From an uncultured Clostridia bacterium (GTDB lineage: Bacteria; Bacillota; Clostridia; Oscillospirales; Acutalibacteraceae), in assembly GCA_944384855.1 (NCBI GenBank), contig CALWUY010000009.1, forward strand, positions 17,746-81,745: DNA of 64,000 bases. The letters are read 5' to 3'. Position 1 is the stretch's first letter, and each line of letters opens with the position of its first letter. This document shows, in pieces, positions 1-8,890 of this stretch. Position numbers and translations under genes: made by a program. The notes beneath the pieces are model-generated. The model did not search any database. It saw nothing but the letters and a program-made list of their open reading frames with translations, and was not told the DNA's origin.

Positions 1-269
1 CCCTCCGCCGTAAACCGTTCTTTTAAAAACGCCGAAGCCTCTTCCGCATTATCACACTCCGATATATAAATATGGATAACCGCATTTTCTCTGTCACGTT
101 TTACAAGCTCTTCATCAATAAGATCTATATGAGCGATTTCCCACGCCTTTTCTTCCAAATCCGAATAGTCTTCTATATATATACCGTAAGGCACAGTCAT
201 ATTCGCGATAGCCGTCGCGGTATCACAAAATTTTTGCGGAACATTAATAGTGATCTCAGTCCAGTTCAT
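1..269 (-). CDS. prmA: Ribosomal protein L11 methyltransferase PrmA, 5' part only
   Basis: Only the first 89 codons are inside the window; the gene continues past base 1. The N-terminus starts MNWTEITINVP, followed by an acidic stretch with VPYGIYIEDY and EEKAWEIAHIDLIDEEL, which matches the N-terminal substrate-recognition domain of Firmicute PrmA. The SAM-binding domain lies outside the window, so the call rests on this domain alone. Family knowledge: PrmA methylates lysines and the N-terminus of ribosomal protein L11. The ATG has an AGAGG-like site about 8 bases upstream. It is the last visible gene of the minus-strand run from murC, 48 bases after the GT-C gene. Confidence 0.75.
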   Translation of the reverse strand, partial: MNWTEITINVPQKFCDTATAIANMTVPYGIYIEDYSDLEEKAWEIAHIDLIDEELVKRDRENAVIHIYISECDNAEEASAFLKERFTAE

Positions 270-317
270 TATTTAGCCTCTGTCTATTTAATAATATATC
301 AACAAAAGAAAACCACA

Positions 318-1679
318 TTACTCAACATCACATTTTTTATTTGAATCGCTAAAGGCAATTTCGTTACAGCATTTGACAGACTTTACCGCCTTATATATAA
401 ATTGTATAAACAATGCCATACCTAATCCGATAGCAATATACTTTATTGTCACTAAAGAAAAGCTGTATCTTCCAAAAGCAAACGTAGTCGAATATATATA
501 TATATTTCCTATATAAAGTAACGCTAAATAAAACATTTGCGCTCGGTATTTCTTGAAATAAATGCTTAATATAACTGAAAAAATACACAGAATAATTTCA
601 ATATACGGAATCGGCTCTAAAAATCGCGTTTCAATATTAAATACCGGTCTGTAATATACAGCGTTAATCATTTCGCGGGGATTTAAAATTAAATATGAAT
701 ATAACATTCCTTTCGGGTCATTCTCAAACCAGACTTTCTGCCTGTAAGCAGCTTTAATTTCATCGGTTCTTAAAGATATGTATCTCTCATACTTCGGATC
801 AACATTCCCATCCTCATCAAAAAATTCGGAATATTTTTCTTTTACAACATCATAAACATTTGTTTCATAGTCTAAGTCTTCATCCTTTGGACATCCTATA
901 CCTTCATAAGTACCCAAAAGCGTAGGATTACCTGAACCGTATGTAAGCGGAATAAAAGCTTTAAACTGAATATAATTTCGAATACTCCATGGCACTACAA
1001 ATGCGAGAATGGCAAAAGCGACTATAACTATCTGTTTAATTAAAAGCTTTTTATTATACTTTACGATTAACAAATATATCAATGCAAAAACAGGAAACGG
1101 CGCTATATTAGCTTTAAGCATAAGTGCTCCCATATATGATATCAGACAGCCGAAAAAGTTTTTATAATTATTCTCTTTACCCATTTTAAAAGTGTAGTAG
1201 ACCATAGCCGATAAGAACATAATAAACGGAGTTTCTGTAAGTATTAAATTATCTATCCAAACAAAATTCGGAATAAATAACGGAAGAGTAGCTATGATAC
1301 CGCACCATTTCGGCGCAAAAATATTAACACTTTTATATATAAACCATCCGGTTATCGTTCCCATAGATATCCATAATAGCTTTAATGCCAGCCACAAAAA
1401 TTTTCCTTCTCCGAATATCAGTGAAAAAAGTGCTATAACAAAGGTCATTCCAGGCATAATTTGGGCCGAAATTGCTCCTCTGTGCATGGTAATCTCACCG
1501 GTATTGGCAAATATTATCCCACTGTTCACATAAGAAGCATCATCACTGCCAAGGGTATACATTATGCCAAGCTCATAAAGTGCCATAAATCTTTCTATAA
1601 ACAAAAACAATAAAACAATAAGTATTAGTTTGTTGTTTTTTATAAATTCTAAAATTTTGTTATTTATCCCGCTTTTCAT
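318..1679 (-). CDS. Polytopic GT-C-type glycosyltransferase (GT39/ArnT-like)
   Basis: A 453-residue membrane protein with about eleven hydrophobic helices. The first extracytoplasmic loop after helix 1 carries an acidic pair in GSDDASY, the position where GT-C enzymes that use polyprenyl-phosphate sugars have catalytic acidic residues. Inference: it moves a sugar from a polyprenyl-phosphate donor to a cell-surface acceptor on the outer face of the membrane; the acceptor is unknown. Its ATG has GGAGG seven bases upstream and overlaps the DUF2304 gene by 20 bases. The upstream GtrA, GtrB-like and GT2 genes plausibly make and flip its donor. The gene is visibly AT-rich compared with murC upstream. 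Confidence 0.7.
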   Translation of the reverse strand: MKSGINNKILEFIKNNKLILIVLLFLFIERFMALYELGIMYTLGSDDASYVNSGIIFANTGEITMHRGAISAQIMPGMTFVIALFSLIFGEGKFLWLALKLLWISMGTITGWFIYKSVNIFAPKWCGIIATLPLFIPNFVWIDNLILTETPFIMFLSAMVYYTFKMGKENNYKNFFGCLISYMGALMLKANIAPFPVFALIYLLIVKYNKKLLIKQIVIVAFAILAFVVPWSIRNYIQFKAFIPLTYGSGNPTLLGTYEGIGCPKDEDLDYETNVYDVVKEKYSEFFDEDGNVDPKYERYISLRTDEIKAAYRQKVWFENDPKGMLYSYLILNPREMINAVYYRPVFNIETRFLEPIPYIEIILCIFSVILSIYFKKYRAQMFYLALLYIGNIYIYSTTFAFGRYSFSLVTIKYIAIGLGMALFIQFIYKAVKSVKCCNEIAFSDSNKKCDVE

Positions 1680-2019
1680 GCCAATCCTCCAAATAGTCCC
1701 TGATTGCGTTTTTTTGAATAATTGTTTTTATTTCGACAGACTGCTTTGATAGTTTGGCGGTTGTATTAACAAGAATAAACAAAACTCCAACTATTGCAAT
1801 CAAATATATTAAATTCGACGATGTTTCAATTCCGCATAGCATTGCAACAAATTCAACACTCTTTGGAAATACCGCAAGTAATATTATAAAAAAAGCAACA
1901 AATAGCCAAATTAAAGAATATTGTAACAGCAGTTTCTTTTTATTCACCTTACTTATCACATATATTACAAAAATTAAGGCAAATACAATTAATTCTACCC
2001 TTAAAACAATAGGCAGCAC
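1660..2019 (-). CDS. DUF2304 family small membrane protein
   Basis: 119 residues with three predicted membrane helices (about residues 5-23, 32-52 and 68-88) followed by a charged cytoplasmic tail ending EDWHEKRDK. Size, topology and position beside a dolichol-phosphate-mannose-type GT2 fit DUF2304, a family with no firmly assigned function that is repeatedly found next to such transferases. It starts at GTG with a strong AGGAGGTGA site and lies 6 bases after the GT2 stop; its end overlaps the start of the GT-C gene by 20 bases, suggesting translational coupling. Inference: accessory or anchor subunit for the adjacent GT2, which has no membrane segment of its own. Confidence 0.7.
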   Translation of the reverse strand: MLPIVLRVELIVFALIFVIYVISKVNKKKLLLQYSLIWLFVAFFIILLAVFPKSVEFVAMLCGIETSSNLIYLIAIVGVLFILVNTTAKLSKQSVEIKTIIQKNAIRDYLEDWHEKRDK

Positions 2020-2025
2020 TGAAAA

Positions 2026-2736
2026 TCACCTCCTCTGAAATCCCGTTATTATTATTGCCATAACAACTTTTATCATATAATATACTGATTTCCATGCCCT
2101 TATAGAAGATTTACCTCCGGTTCTTTCAAACATGTTTACAGATACTTCTTTTATTCTGTATCCTTTCTTTGATATCTCCACAATTGATTCAGGTTCAGGA
2201 TAATCAACCGGATAATCATATGCAAAAATCTTCGTTACTGCTTTACTGGAAGCACGATATCCAGAAGTACAGTCAAGTATCTTTATCTTACCAAAAATTC
2301 CTATCATAAATGAAATGATTTTTATACCTACTCTTCGCATAGCAGTAGATTTGAAATTTTCCGCTTTGTTTTCGATGAATCTTGAACCAACAACAAAATC
2401 GCATTCATTATTAATTATCGGTAATATAAGATTTTTTAAAGAGTTAATGTCATGTTGACCATCACCATCGAACTGAACGGCTATATCGTAGTCTAATTTT
2501 TCGGCTAATTTATAACCGCTTTGCACTGCTCCCCCTATTCCAAGATTAACAGAATGCGACATAACATTTATACCATTATTTTTACATACACTTTCCGTGT
2601 TATCGGTAGAGCCATCGTTAACAACAATATAATCCAATGTGAAATCACATTTTTCCCTGTACTTTTTAATACTCTCAACAGTTCCGACTATATTTTCTTC
2701 CTCATTATATGCCGGGACAATAATCAGTACTTTCAT
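2026..2736 (-). CDS. Glycosyltransferase family 2, polyprenyl-phosphate sugar synthase type
   Basis: 236 residues. The GT-A fold is clear: VPAYNEEENI at residues 7-16, VNDGSTDNT around 39-47, and the metal-binding FDGDGQHD around 88-95. It resembles the soluble dolichol-phosphate mannosyltransferase domain: no C-terminal membrane helices, in contrast to the GtrB-like protein upstream. Predicted reaction: transfer of a sugar from a nucleotide donor to a polyprenyl phosphate at the cytoplasmic face. It lies 3 bases from gtrA and 6 bases from the DUF2304 gene, so all are probably one transcript. Confidence 0.8.
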   Translation of the reverse strand: MKVLIIVPAYNEEENIVGTVESIKKYREKCDFTLDYIVVNDGSTDNTESVCKNNGINVMSHSVNLGIGGAVQSGYKLAEKLDYDIAVQFDGDGQHDINSLKNLILPIINNECDFVVGSRFIENKAENFKSTAMRRVGIKIISFMIGIFGKIKILDCTSGYRASSKAVTKIFAYDYPVDYPEPESIVEISKKGYRIKEVSVNMFERTGGKSSIRAWKSVYYMIKVVMAIIITGFQRR

Positions 2737-2739
2737 TTT

Positions 2740-3183
2740 TTACTTCCTCTCCTTAAACACCAAATACTTACTTACCACCCAGTTTATCAAAACAACCGTA
2801 AATGATAAAACTACTTTTGCTATTAAAATTCCACTCAAACCAAATATATAAATTTTTTCAAGACGAAGAATATCGGAACTAATGAACAATCCCAACTGCT
2901 CAAATAAATAAGAAAGAATTCTTGCCGAAATAAATATTCCGCCTTCTTTACATAACTGTAAAAATTTCCAGTTTTTACTCTTGAACACCCATATCTTATT
3001 TGTAAAAAAGGCAAAAAGTACAGATAAAACAAATGAAATTGTGTTGACAATAAGAACTTTATCATATCCCATTATTTTCAAGAATATTATAAAACTCACA
3101 TAATTTACAACTGTTGTTAATACCCCGAAGAATAAATACTTAACCGTTTCACTCTTCGCATATTTTAATATAAAGTTTCTCAA
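2740..3183 (-). CDS. GtrA-like flippase family protein
   Basis: 147 residues with four hydrophobic segments and the family opening YLFFGVLTTVVNYVSFIIF, with a later FFTNKIWVFKS segment typical of GtrA. GtrA proteins are thought to flip polyprenyl-phosphate-linked sugars across the cytoplasmic membrane. It sits between two GT2 genes and upstream of a GT-C gene, which is the expected order for a make-flip-transfer pathway. A 58-base gap separates it from the GtrB-like gene upstream; 3 bases separate it from the GT2 downstream. Confidence 0.8.
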   Translation of the reverse strand: MRNFILKYAKSETVKYLFFGVLTTVVNYVSFIIFLKIMGYDKVLIVNTISFVLSVLFAFFTNKIWVFKSKNWKFLQLCKEGGIFISARILSYLFEQLGLFISSDILRLEKIYIFGLSGILIAKVVLSFTVVLINWVVSKYLVFKERK

Positions 3184-3241
3184 AAAACCACCTTGGAATT
3201 GTTATTTTAAATTATATATTTAAACATTTGCCGCTAAATAG

Positions 3242-4186
3242 CTATATAAGCTCAGTATCAATTATATATTTTGGTCTTTCTTTTGTTTCAAGATATGTTT
3301 TGCCAATATATTCCCCTATCACACCAAGCGAAAGCATAATAAGACCACCTATCGCCCATACAGAGCATATCACACTTGCCCAGCCGACAACGGTTGCTCC
3401 AATTAGCCAACGAACTAAAAAATAAACAAGCATTCCTATACTGACCAGAAAAATCAGCAAACCTAAAACTGTAATAAGCCTTATAGGTTTAATACTCAGT
3501 GAAGTTATTCCTTCTAACGCAAAAGCTATCATTTTTTTTAAAGGATATTTGCTTTTGCCTGCAAATCGTTTTTCACGTTCATAATAAACAACCGAATTCT
3601 TATAACCTAACAGCGGCACTAAACCACGCAAAAATAAATTTACCTCTTTGAATTCAGAAAGTGCATTTAATGCTCTCCTTGACATTAACCGATAATCCGC
3701 ATGATTAAAGACTATATCAACACCCAAAAATTTTATTATACTATAAAAAGCTTCTGCTGTAAATCTTTTAAAAAACGTATCTTTTTTTCTTTTTGATCGT
3801 ACTCCATATACTATGTCACATCCATTATAATACTCTTTCAGCATATCATCTATAGCATTTATATCATCCTGAAGATCGGCATCCATTGAAATTACTGCAT
3901 CAGCATATTTTGCAGCTGTCATAAGACCCGCTAAAAGCGCGTTCTGATGCCCTCTGTTGCGCGAAAGCTTAATCCCTGAAAACATTTTATTTTTATTATG
4001 AAGCTCAGTGATTATCTGCCAAGTGCTATCACGTGATCCGTCATCTACAAACATAATTCTGCTTTTACCGTCAATTTTGCCGCTTGACATAAGTTCTTCA
4101 GCTTTTTGCTGAAGCCGTTTCGCCGCTTCAGGCAGCACTTCCTCCTCATTGTAACACGGAACTACTATGTAAAGTATACTGCTCAT
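3242..4186 (-). CDS. GtrB-like glycosyltransferase 2 with C-terminal membrane helices
   Basis: 314 residues. N-terminal GT-A domain with VVPCYNEEEVL (about 8-18), FVDDGSRDST (46-55) and MDADLQDD (about 97-104), then two membrane helices (about 229-260 and 267-290) with the family tail GVIGEYIGKTYLETKERPKY. This is the architecture of GtrB/YfdH-type polyprenyl-phosphate glucosyltransferases, which charge undecaprenyl phosphate with a hexose. RBS GAGG is 6 bases before the ATG. The start lies 3 bases after the alaX stop, so it is probably translated from the murC-alaX transcript. Confidence 0.85.
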   Translation of the reverse strand: MSSILYIVVPCYNEEEVLPEAAKRLQQKAEELMSSGKIDGKSRIMFVDDGSRDSTWQIITELHNKNKMFSGIKLSRNRGHQNALLAGLMTAAKYADAVISMDADLQDDINAIDDMLKEYYNGCDIVYGVRSKRKKDTFFKRFTAEAFYSIIKFLGVDIVFNHADYRLMSRRALNALSEFKEVNLFLRGLVPLLGYKNSVVYYEREKRFAGKSKYPLKKMIAFALEGITSLSIKPIRLITVLGLLIFLVSIGMLVYFLVRWLIGATVVGWASVICSVWAIGGLIMLSLGVIGEYIGKTYLETKERPKYIIDTELI

Positions 4187-4189
4187 TTT

Positions 4190-5338
4190 TTACCTCGCAA
4201 AAAATTTTTTAAGCTCGGTCTCATCAGCCGAAACCGACCCCTGTACCATACCGTTTCTTCCTCCGCCCTTAACCTGAAATCTTTCTTTAAATAAAACAAA
4301 AAAATGCTCCAACTCATCAGCTTGTCCGCAAATGGCAAACATCATAACGCCGTCTTGCTGACGGCTGAATACCCCGCGTATCCCCCCGGCTTTCTTATAC
4401 AGCGCGTCAGCGTAAATCTGCATTTCCTTAATATCAAAATCATCTTCAAATTCAGCGGAGACAACACTTTTGTTACAAAAAGATTTGACCTTTTCTTCTG
4501 TAAGCCTTTTTTTCAGACCCGTAACAGTATATTTTAGTTTGTTTATGTTATCTGCAAGCCTCTCAACCGCCGCAAACGTTTCATTATATTTGACAGCCAA
4601 CTTTTCTCCGATAGACGCGGTATTTTTATATCTTTCATTATAATCGAAAAGGGCTCGTCCGCCGCATTTGATTTCAATTCTCACTCCGCCCCTGAGCCTC
4701 TCGGCTGAAAGCAGTTTTATCAGTCCTATCTGACCCGTAGATTTTACATGCGGAGCGCAGCATGCGCATATATCCGTATCTTTGATTTCAACTATTCTTA
4801 CCGCTCCTTCAATTTCTTTTTTGCTGCGGTATGTTATAGCCTTCAGTTCATCATCATTCGGGTAGTAGGTATATATCTCCTTATCTGAAAAAACCGCCTG
4901 ATTGCTCAGCTTTTCGATATTTGAAATCTGCTCCGGTGTAAGCGGCTTGTCAAAATCCAGTGTGACTATGTCATCGCTCAGGTGAAATCCGACATTTTCA
5001 CATCCGTAAATTCTGTGCGCCGTACCGGAAACAATATGCTCTCCCGAATGCTGCTGCATAAAATCAAATCGGCGGTTAAAATTTATCTTACCGGTAACGC
5101 ACTCCCCCTTTTTAAACGGTTCATGCGTGTAATGATATATAACACCGTTCTTTATCTGAACATCAAAAACCTCGGTACCGTTTAAAAATCCCGTATCAGA
5201 CGGCTGACCGCCTCCTTCCGGGAAAAACGCCGTACGGTCCAATACAGCAGCATAACCTCCGTCAGCAGAATAACATTCGATTATTTCGGCGGTAAATTCT
5301 TTAAGAAATGAATCATTATCATACAGTTTTTCAGTCAT
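4190..5338 (-). CDS. alaX: Alanyl-tRNA editing protein AlaX-L (with DHHA1 domain)
   Basis: 382 residues from the ATG at 5338. This start has GAGG eight bases upstream; the longer frame to 5359 has no good site. Domains in order: a short AlaRS-like beta-barrel with FFPEGGGQPSDTG (about 38-50), an editing domain with the zinc ligands HSGEH and CCAPH, and a C-terminal DHHA1 domain with a GGGRNGMVQG loop. Family knowledge: AlaX hydrolyses mischarged Ser-tRNA(Ala) and Gly-tRNA(Ala) in trans. The start overlaps the end of murC by 8 bases, so the two genes are likely coupled. Confidence 0.9.
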   Translation of the reverse strand: MTEKLYDNDSFLKEFTAEIIECYSADGGYAAVLDRTAFFPEGGGQPSDTGFLNGTEVFDVQIKNGVIYHYTHEPFKKGECVTGKINFNRRFDFMQQHSGEHIVSGTAHRIYGCENVGFHLSDDIVTLDFDKPLTPEQISNIEKLSNQAVFSDKEIYTYYPNDDELKAITYRSKKEIEGAVRIVEIKDTDICACCAPHVKSTGQIGLIKLLSAERLRGGVRIEIKCGGRALFDYNERYKNTASIGEKLAVKYNETFAAVERLADNINKLKYTVTGLKKRLTEEKVKSFCNKSVVSAEFEDDFDIKEMQIYADALYKKAGGIRGVFSRQQDGVMMFAICGQADELEHFFVLFKERFQVKGGGRNGMVQGSVSADETELKKFFAR

Positions 5339-6710
5339 TGCCCAACCTCGCCTGCACAATATGCGCCGCTTTATATATGTCCCCTCCGCCCATAGTGATA
5401 ACTATATCGTTCGGCTCTGCGGTTTCTATTATTTTATCGGCTATATTTTCAAAACCGTCAACTATAACAGCGTCTTTAAGCCTTTCGGCGATATATTCCG
5501 AACTTATGCCGTAGGTATTGACTTCTCTGGAACCCATTATCGGAGTTAAAATCACTTTATCCGCGATTGAAAGCGCATCCGCAAACTCGTCCTTTAAAAG
5601 CGCCGTCCTTGAAAATGTAAAAGGCTGAAATACCGCTATAACCCGGTTATAACTAAGCTGTTTTGCGGCATTCAGGGTAGCCTTTATCTCCGTCGGGTGA
5701 TGAGCGTAATCGTCTGCCAGCGTAAATCCGTTATATTCACCTAAAAACTCAAATCTTCTGCCGGCGCCTGTGAATTTTTCTATTGCGTCCTTGATTCCGT
5801 TCGGATCTACTCCTTCGTCGAAACAGACGGCAAACGCCGCCAGACCGTTTAATACATTATGCTTACCCGGTACATGAAGCTCTATATTAATTATTTTTCT
5901 GTCTCTGTTCATTACATCAAAAGAAAAACCGAATTTACCCGGAATGATATTTTCCGCATAAAAATCATTTTTATCACTGAAACCAAAGGTTATTATCTTT
6001 GACTCTATGCCTTCTGCAGCCTTAAGTACAAGCTTATCGTCGCCGTTTATATAAGCTTTGCTTGACATTTTTATGAATTTGTGAAAAGATAAAACCAGGT
6101 TATCCATAGTTTTAAAGTAATCAAGATGATCATTGTCAATATTCAGTAATACTGTAGTATCCGGAGACATCTGTAAAAATGTATCTACAAACTCGCAGGA
6201 CTCACAGACTAAGGTTTCGGATTTTCCGGTAATTCCGTTGGAATTTATCAGCGGCAGCTTTCCTCCTATAACCGCCGAAGGATCACACTTGTTTAATATC
6301 AGAATTTGTGTTATCATAGAAGTAACGGTAGTTTTGCCGTGTGTTCCGCATACGCCTATCACATTGCTGAACTTACGGGTCAGCGCACCTAAGAGATGTG
6401 AGCGTTCCATTGTAGGAATGCCTTTATCGGCGGCAGCCTGAAGTTCGGGGTTATCTTTACTTATAGCGGCTGAATAAACTATAAGACCAGCGCCGTTTAT
6501 GTTTTCGGCTTTATGTCCCATAAAAACCTTTATACCTAATTTTTTAATCCTTTCAAGCGGGTCGCTCTCATTATTGTCTGAACCGGTTACAACGTATCCC
6601 CTGCTGTGAAGTATTTCAGCCAGCGGACACATACCGCTTCCGCCGATACCTATCATGTGTATATGTTTTACCTGTGTTATTATTTCATCTTCTGCACGAA
6701 ATTCTTTCAT
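5331..6710 (-). CDS. murC: UDP-N-acetylmuramate--L-alanine ligase
   Basis: 459 residues, normal for MurC. Joins L-alanine to UDP-MurNAc with ATP in the cytoplasmic phase of peptidoglycan synthesis. Visible motifs: the UDP-binding IHMIGIGGSGMCPLAEIL near the N-terminus, the ATP loop GTHGKTTVTSM near residue 120, and DDYAHHPTEIKATL in the C-terminal Mur ligase domain. ATG at 6710 has GGAG eight bases upstream; a TTG two codons earlier is in frame but is less well placed. First gene of a minus-strand run; cca is divergent upstream. Confidence 0.96.
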   Translation of the reverse strand: MKEFRAEDEIITQVKHIHMIGIGGSGMCPLAEILHSRGYVVTGSDNNESDPLERIKKLGIKVFMGHKAENINGAGLIVYSAAISKDNPELQAAADKGIPTMERSHLLGALTRKFSNVIGVCGTHGKTTVTSMITQILILNKCDPSAVIGGKLPLINSNGITGKSETLVCESCEFVDTFLQMSPDTTVLLNIDNDHLDYFKTMDNLVLSFHKFIKMSSKAYINGDDKLVLKAAEGIESKIITFGFSDKNDFYAENIIPGKFGFSFDVMNRDRKIINIELHVPGKHNVLNGLAAFAVCFDEGVDPNGIKDAIEKFTGAGRRFEFLGEYNGFTLADDYAHHPTEIKATLNAAKQLSYNRVIAVFQPFTFSRTALLKDEFADALSIADKVILTPIMGSREVNTYGISSEYIAERLKDAVIVDGFENIADKIIETAEPNDIVITMGGGDIYKAAHIVQARLGND

Positions 6711-6838
6711 AGACAATTCTCCGCATTTAAACGATTTTTACTGTAAATATCTGATATTAAAAATAAAAAGCATAATACATAGTTATTATACTACTTAAAT
6801 TATAAAAAATAAACCTTTTTTTTACAGGAATGAAAAAT

Positions 6839-8005
6839 ATGATTAAAATACCGCCTGAAATTGAATATGTTCTTGATACTCTTAATAACAGCGGTTTCGA
6901 AGCCTATATTGTCGGAGGCTGTGTCCGAGACAGCCTTATGGGCATTGTTCCGCATGACTTTGACATTACAACCTCCGCTCATCCCGAGAATGTTCAGGAT
7001 TTATTTGAAAAGACAGTGCCTACAGGCATTAAGCACGGTACCGTAACCGTAGTTTCAGGGAAAACCCCGGTAGAAGTTACAACTTTCAGAACCGAAAGCG
7101 GATATAAGGACAGCCGTCACCCCGACAATATACACTTTGTCAGCAGCATTAAAGAGGATTTGTCCCGCCGCGATTTTACCGTAAACGCCATAGCTTACAA
7201 TAGCCAAAAAGGTATTATTGATTATTTCGGAGGACAAGCCGATATTCAGAATTCCGTACTGCGGACCGTCGGCATTCCTCAGGAACGCTTCAGTGAAGAC
7301 GCGCTTCGTATTTTAAGACTTTTCAGATTTGCGTCGACGCTTAACTTCAGCTGTGAAGAAAACACCTTCAAAGCCGCTCTGAAATGCGCTCCGGCGCTTG
7401 AAAAAATAAGCGGCGAAAGAATTTTTTCCGAATTATACAAAGCTGTAACCGGAGATAATTTTCAAATTTTTACCCATCTTATCCAAAACGGCGGATTGAA
7501 GTTTATTAAAATATGCAAAGTACCCGATTTCAGCGTCATAAAATCTCTCACATCCGAAAAAATTGCATTTTTTACGTTTTTGTATTTATCGTCTGAAGAT
7601 ATATACGAAACACTTGAAACCCTAAAAGTTTCAAATAAATTGAAACATTACTGCGCAGATCTGAATATACTGATAAAAAAAGATTTGCCTCAGAGTAAGT
7701 CTGAAACAAAACTGCTTCTGTGCGATTATTCTACCGAAACCTTATTTGACTGCTTTTTGCTGAAAAGTATTTTAACCGGCACCGACATTTCTGTCCAGAA
7801 AAAAATGCTTGAAGATATTGTTGAATACAGAGAACCGTATCTTATAAGTCATTTGGATATAGACGGTGAAATAATCAAAAAAATGGGATACGACAGCATA
7901 AAGATAGGCAAAATTCTGAAACACCTGCAGACAGTCGTCATTGAACATCCCGAAAAAAACAGCCGTGAGCTGCTTAAAGACGAAATATTGAAAATTTCAC
8001 AGTAA
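6839..8005 (+). CDS. cca: CCA tRNA nucleotidyltransferase
   Basis: 388 residues. The nucleotidyltransferase head has YIVGGCVRDSLMG (about 22-34) and the catalytic DFDITT with two aspartates, then RRDFTVNA and the RFSEDALRILRLFRFA segment of the neck, all signatures of class II CCA-adding/poly(A)-polymerase-like enzymes. It adds or repairs the 3' CCA of tRNAs. The ATG at 6839 is preferred because AGGA lies nine bases upstream; the ATG at 6830 touches that site. A terminator-like hairpin follows the stop and ends directly before dpaA. Confidence 0.93.
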   Translation: MIKIPPEIEYVLDTLNNSGFEAYIVGGCVRDSLMGIVPHDFDITTSAHPENVQDLFEKTVPTGIKHGTVTVVSGKTPVEVTTFRTESGYKDSRHPDNIHFVSSIKEDLSRRDFTVNAIAYNSQKGIIDYFGGQADIQNSVLRTVGIPQERFSEDALRILRLFRFASTLNFSCEENTFKAALKCAPALEKISGERIFSELYKAVTGDNFQIFTHLIQNGGLKFIKICKVPDFSVIKSLTSEKIAFFTFLYLSSEDIYETLETLKVSNKLKHYCADLNILIKKDLPQSKSETKLLLCDYSTETLFDCFLLKSILTGTDISVQKKMLEDIVEYREPYLISHLDIDGEIIKKMGYDSIKIGKILKHLQTVVIEHPEKNSRELLKDEILKISQ

Positions 8006-8015
8006 CGTAACCATT

Positions 8016-8060
8016 ATCAGCGCCATAAACTGTACTATACAGCATGTCGCTGATTTTTTT
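8016..8060 (+). terminator. Terminator-like hairpin between cca and dpaA
   Basis: ATCAGCG (8016-8022) pairs with CGCTGAT (8048-8054) around a 25-base loop that contains a smaller CTGTA/TACAG helix; seven T follow. It should end cca transcripts. It lies immediately before the dpaA ribosome-binding site, so a dpaA promoter must lie within or upstream of it. Confidence 0.65.
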
Positions 8061-8072
8061 ATCGGAATGATG

Positions 8073-8879
8073 ATGTCTATGAAAAAAATTACTATTTTCG
8101 GGGGCGATAACCGTCTGCTGAAAGTGAGAGAAAATCTTATAAAAAACGGTTTTCATGTCGATACGTTAGGTCTTTGCGAAGGTGATAAAGGCGATATGTC
8201 CTCTTCACAGATTCTCATATTTCCGGTTCCCACAACCAAAGACGGAATCAATGTTTATGCTCCTATAACAGATGAAAAAATAGCTCTTGACAGCATATCA
8301 GAAAAAATAACAGATGAACAGCTGACTTTAAGCTGTAATTATCAGTTTCACAATAAGAAATGTGTCGATTACGGTTCGCTTGACAGCTACGCGCTTCTCA
8401 ATGCCGTACCGACCGCGGAAGGCGCAATAAAAATTGCTATTGAAAATACAGGATTCACACTTTGGAAGAGCCGTTGTCTGGTTATAGGATACGGCAGAGT
8501 AGGCAAAGTTCTTGCAAACCGTCTTAAAGCGTTCGGATGTGACGTAACTGTAACTGCGCGTAAGCCGTCGGATCTATCTCTTGCGGACACCCTCGGATTT
8601 AACTACATAAATACCGAGGATTTAAATTATGCAAAACTTGATTTTGATATTATTTTCAATACCGTCGATGTTAAGGTTGTAGACGACGAAAAGCTGAAGA
8701 ACACAAAATGCTCACTTATAATCGACCTTGCCACACATTACGGCATAAACCTCGAAGCAGCCGAAAAACAAGGTATAAAAACAATAAAGGCTTCGGGACT
8801 GCCTTCTAAAGTTGCCCCTCAAACAGCCGCGGAAATTTTAAGCAAAACTATAATTCATATTATTAATTCCTACAATTAA
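8073..8879 (+). CDS. dpaA: Dipicolinate synthase subunit A (SpoVFA)
   Basis: About 268 residues with a Rossmann domain: CLVIGYGRVGKVLANRL (about 146-162) carries the GxGxxG loop, and PSKVAPQTAAEIL is near the C-terminus, as in SpoVFA/DpsA. With DpaB it makes dipicolinic acid, the spore-core chelator, from a lysine-pathway intermediate in the mother cell. Four in-frame ATGs occur at 8067, 8070, 8073 and 8079; CGGA at 8063-8066 is a weak site, so the exact start is uncertain. dpaB follows 11 bases later. Evidence that this organism can sporulate. Confidence 0.9.
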   Translation: MSMKKITIFGGDNRLLKVRENLIKNGFHVDTLGLCEGDKGDMSSSQILIFPVPTTKDGINVYAPITDEKIALDSISEKITDEQLTLSCNYQFHNKKCVDYGSLDSYALLNAVPTAEGAIKIAIENTGFTLWKSRCLVIGYGRVGKVLANRLKAFGCDVTVTARKPSDLSLADTLGFNYINTEDLNYAKLDFDIIFNTVDVKVVDDEKLKNTKCSLIIDLATHYGINLEAAEKQGIKTIKASGLPSKVAPQTAAEILSKTIIHIINSYN

Positions 8880-8890
8880 AGGTGAACATT

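Noticed and set aside
72-344. Plus-strand open frame of 90 codons at the window start
   Set aside because: It is antisense to the recognisable PrmA N-terminus, has no ribosome-binding site and reads as low-complexity hydrophobic/aromatic residues.
318-4186. Capsule or teichoic-acid biosynthesis locus
   Set aside because: No polymerase, flippase of Wzx type, ligase or nucleotide-sugar genes; only a polyprenyl-phosphate glycosylation cassette is supported.
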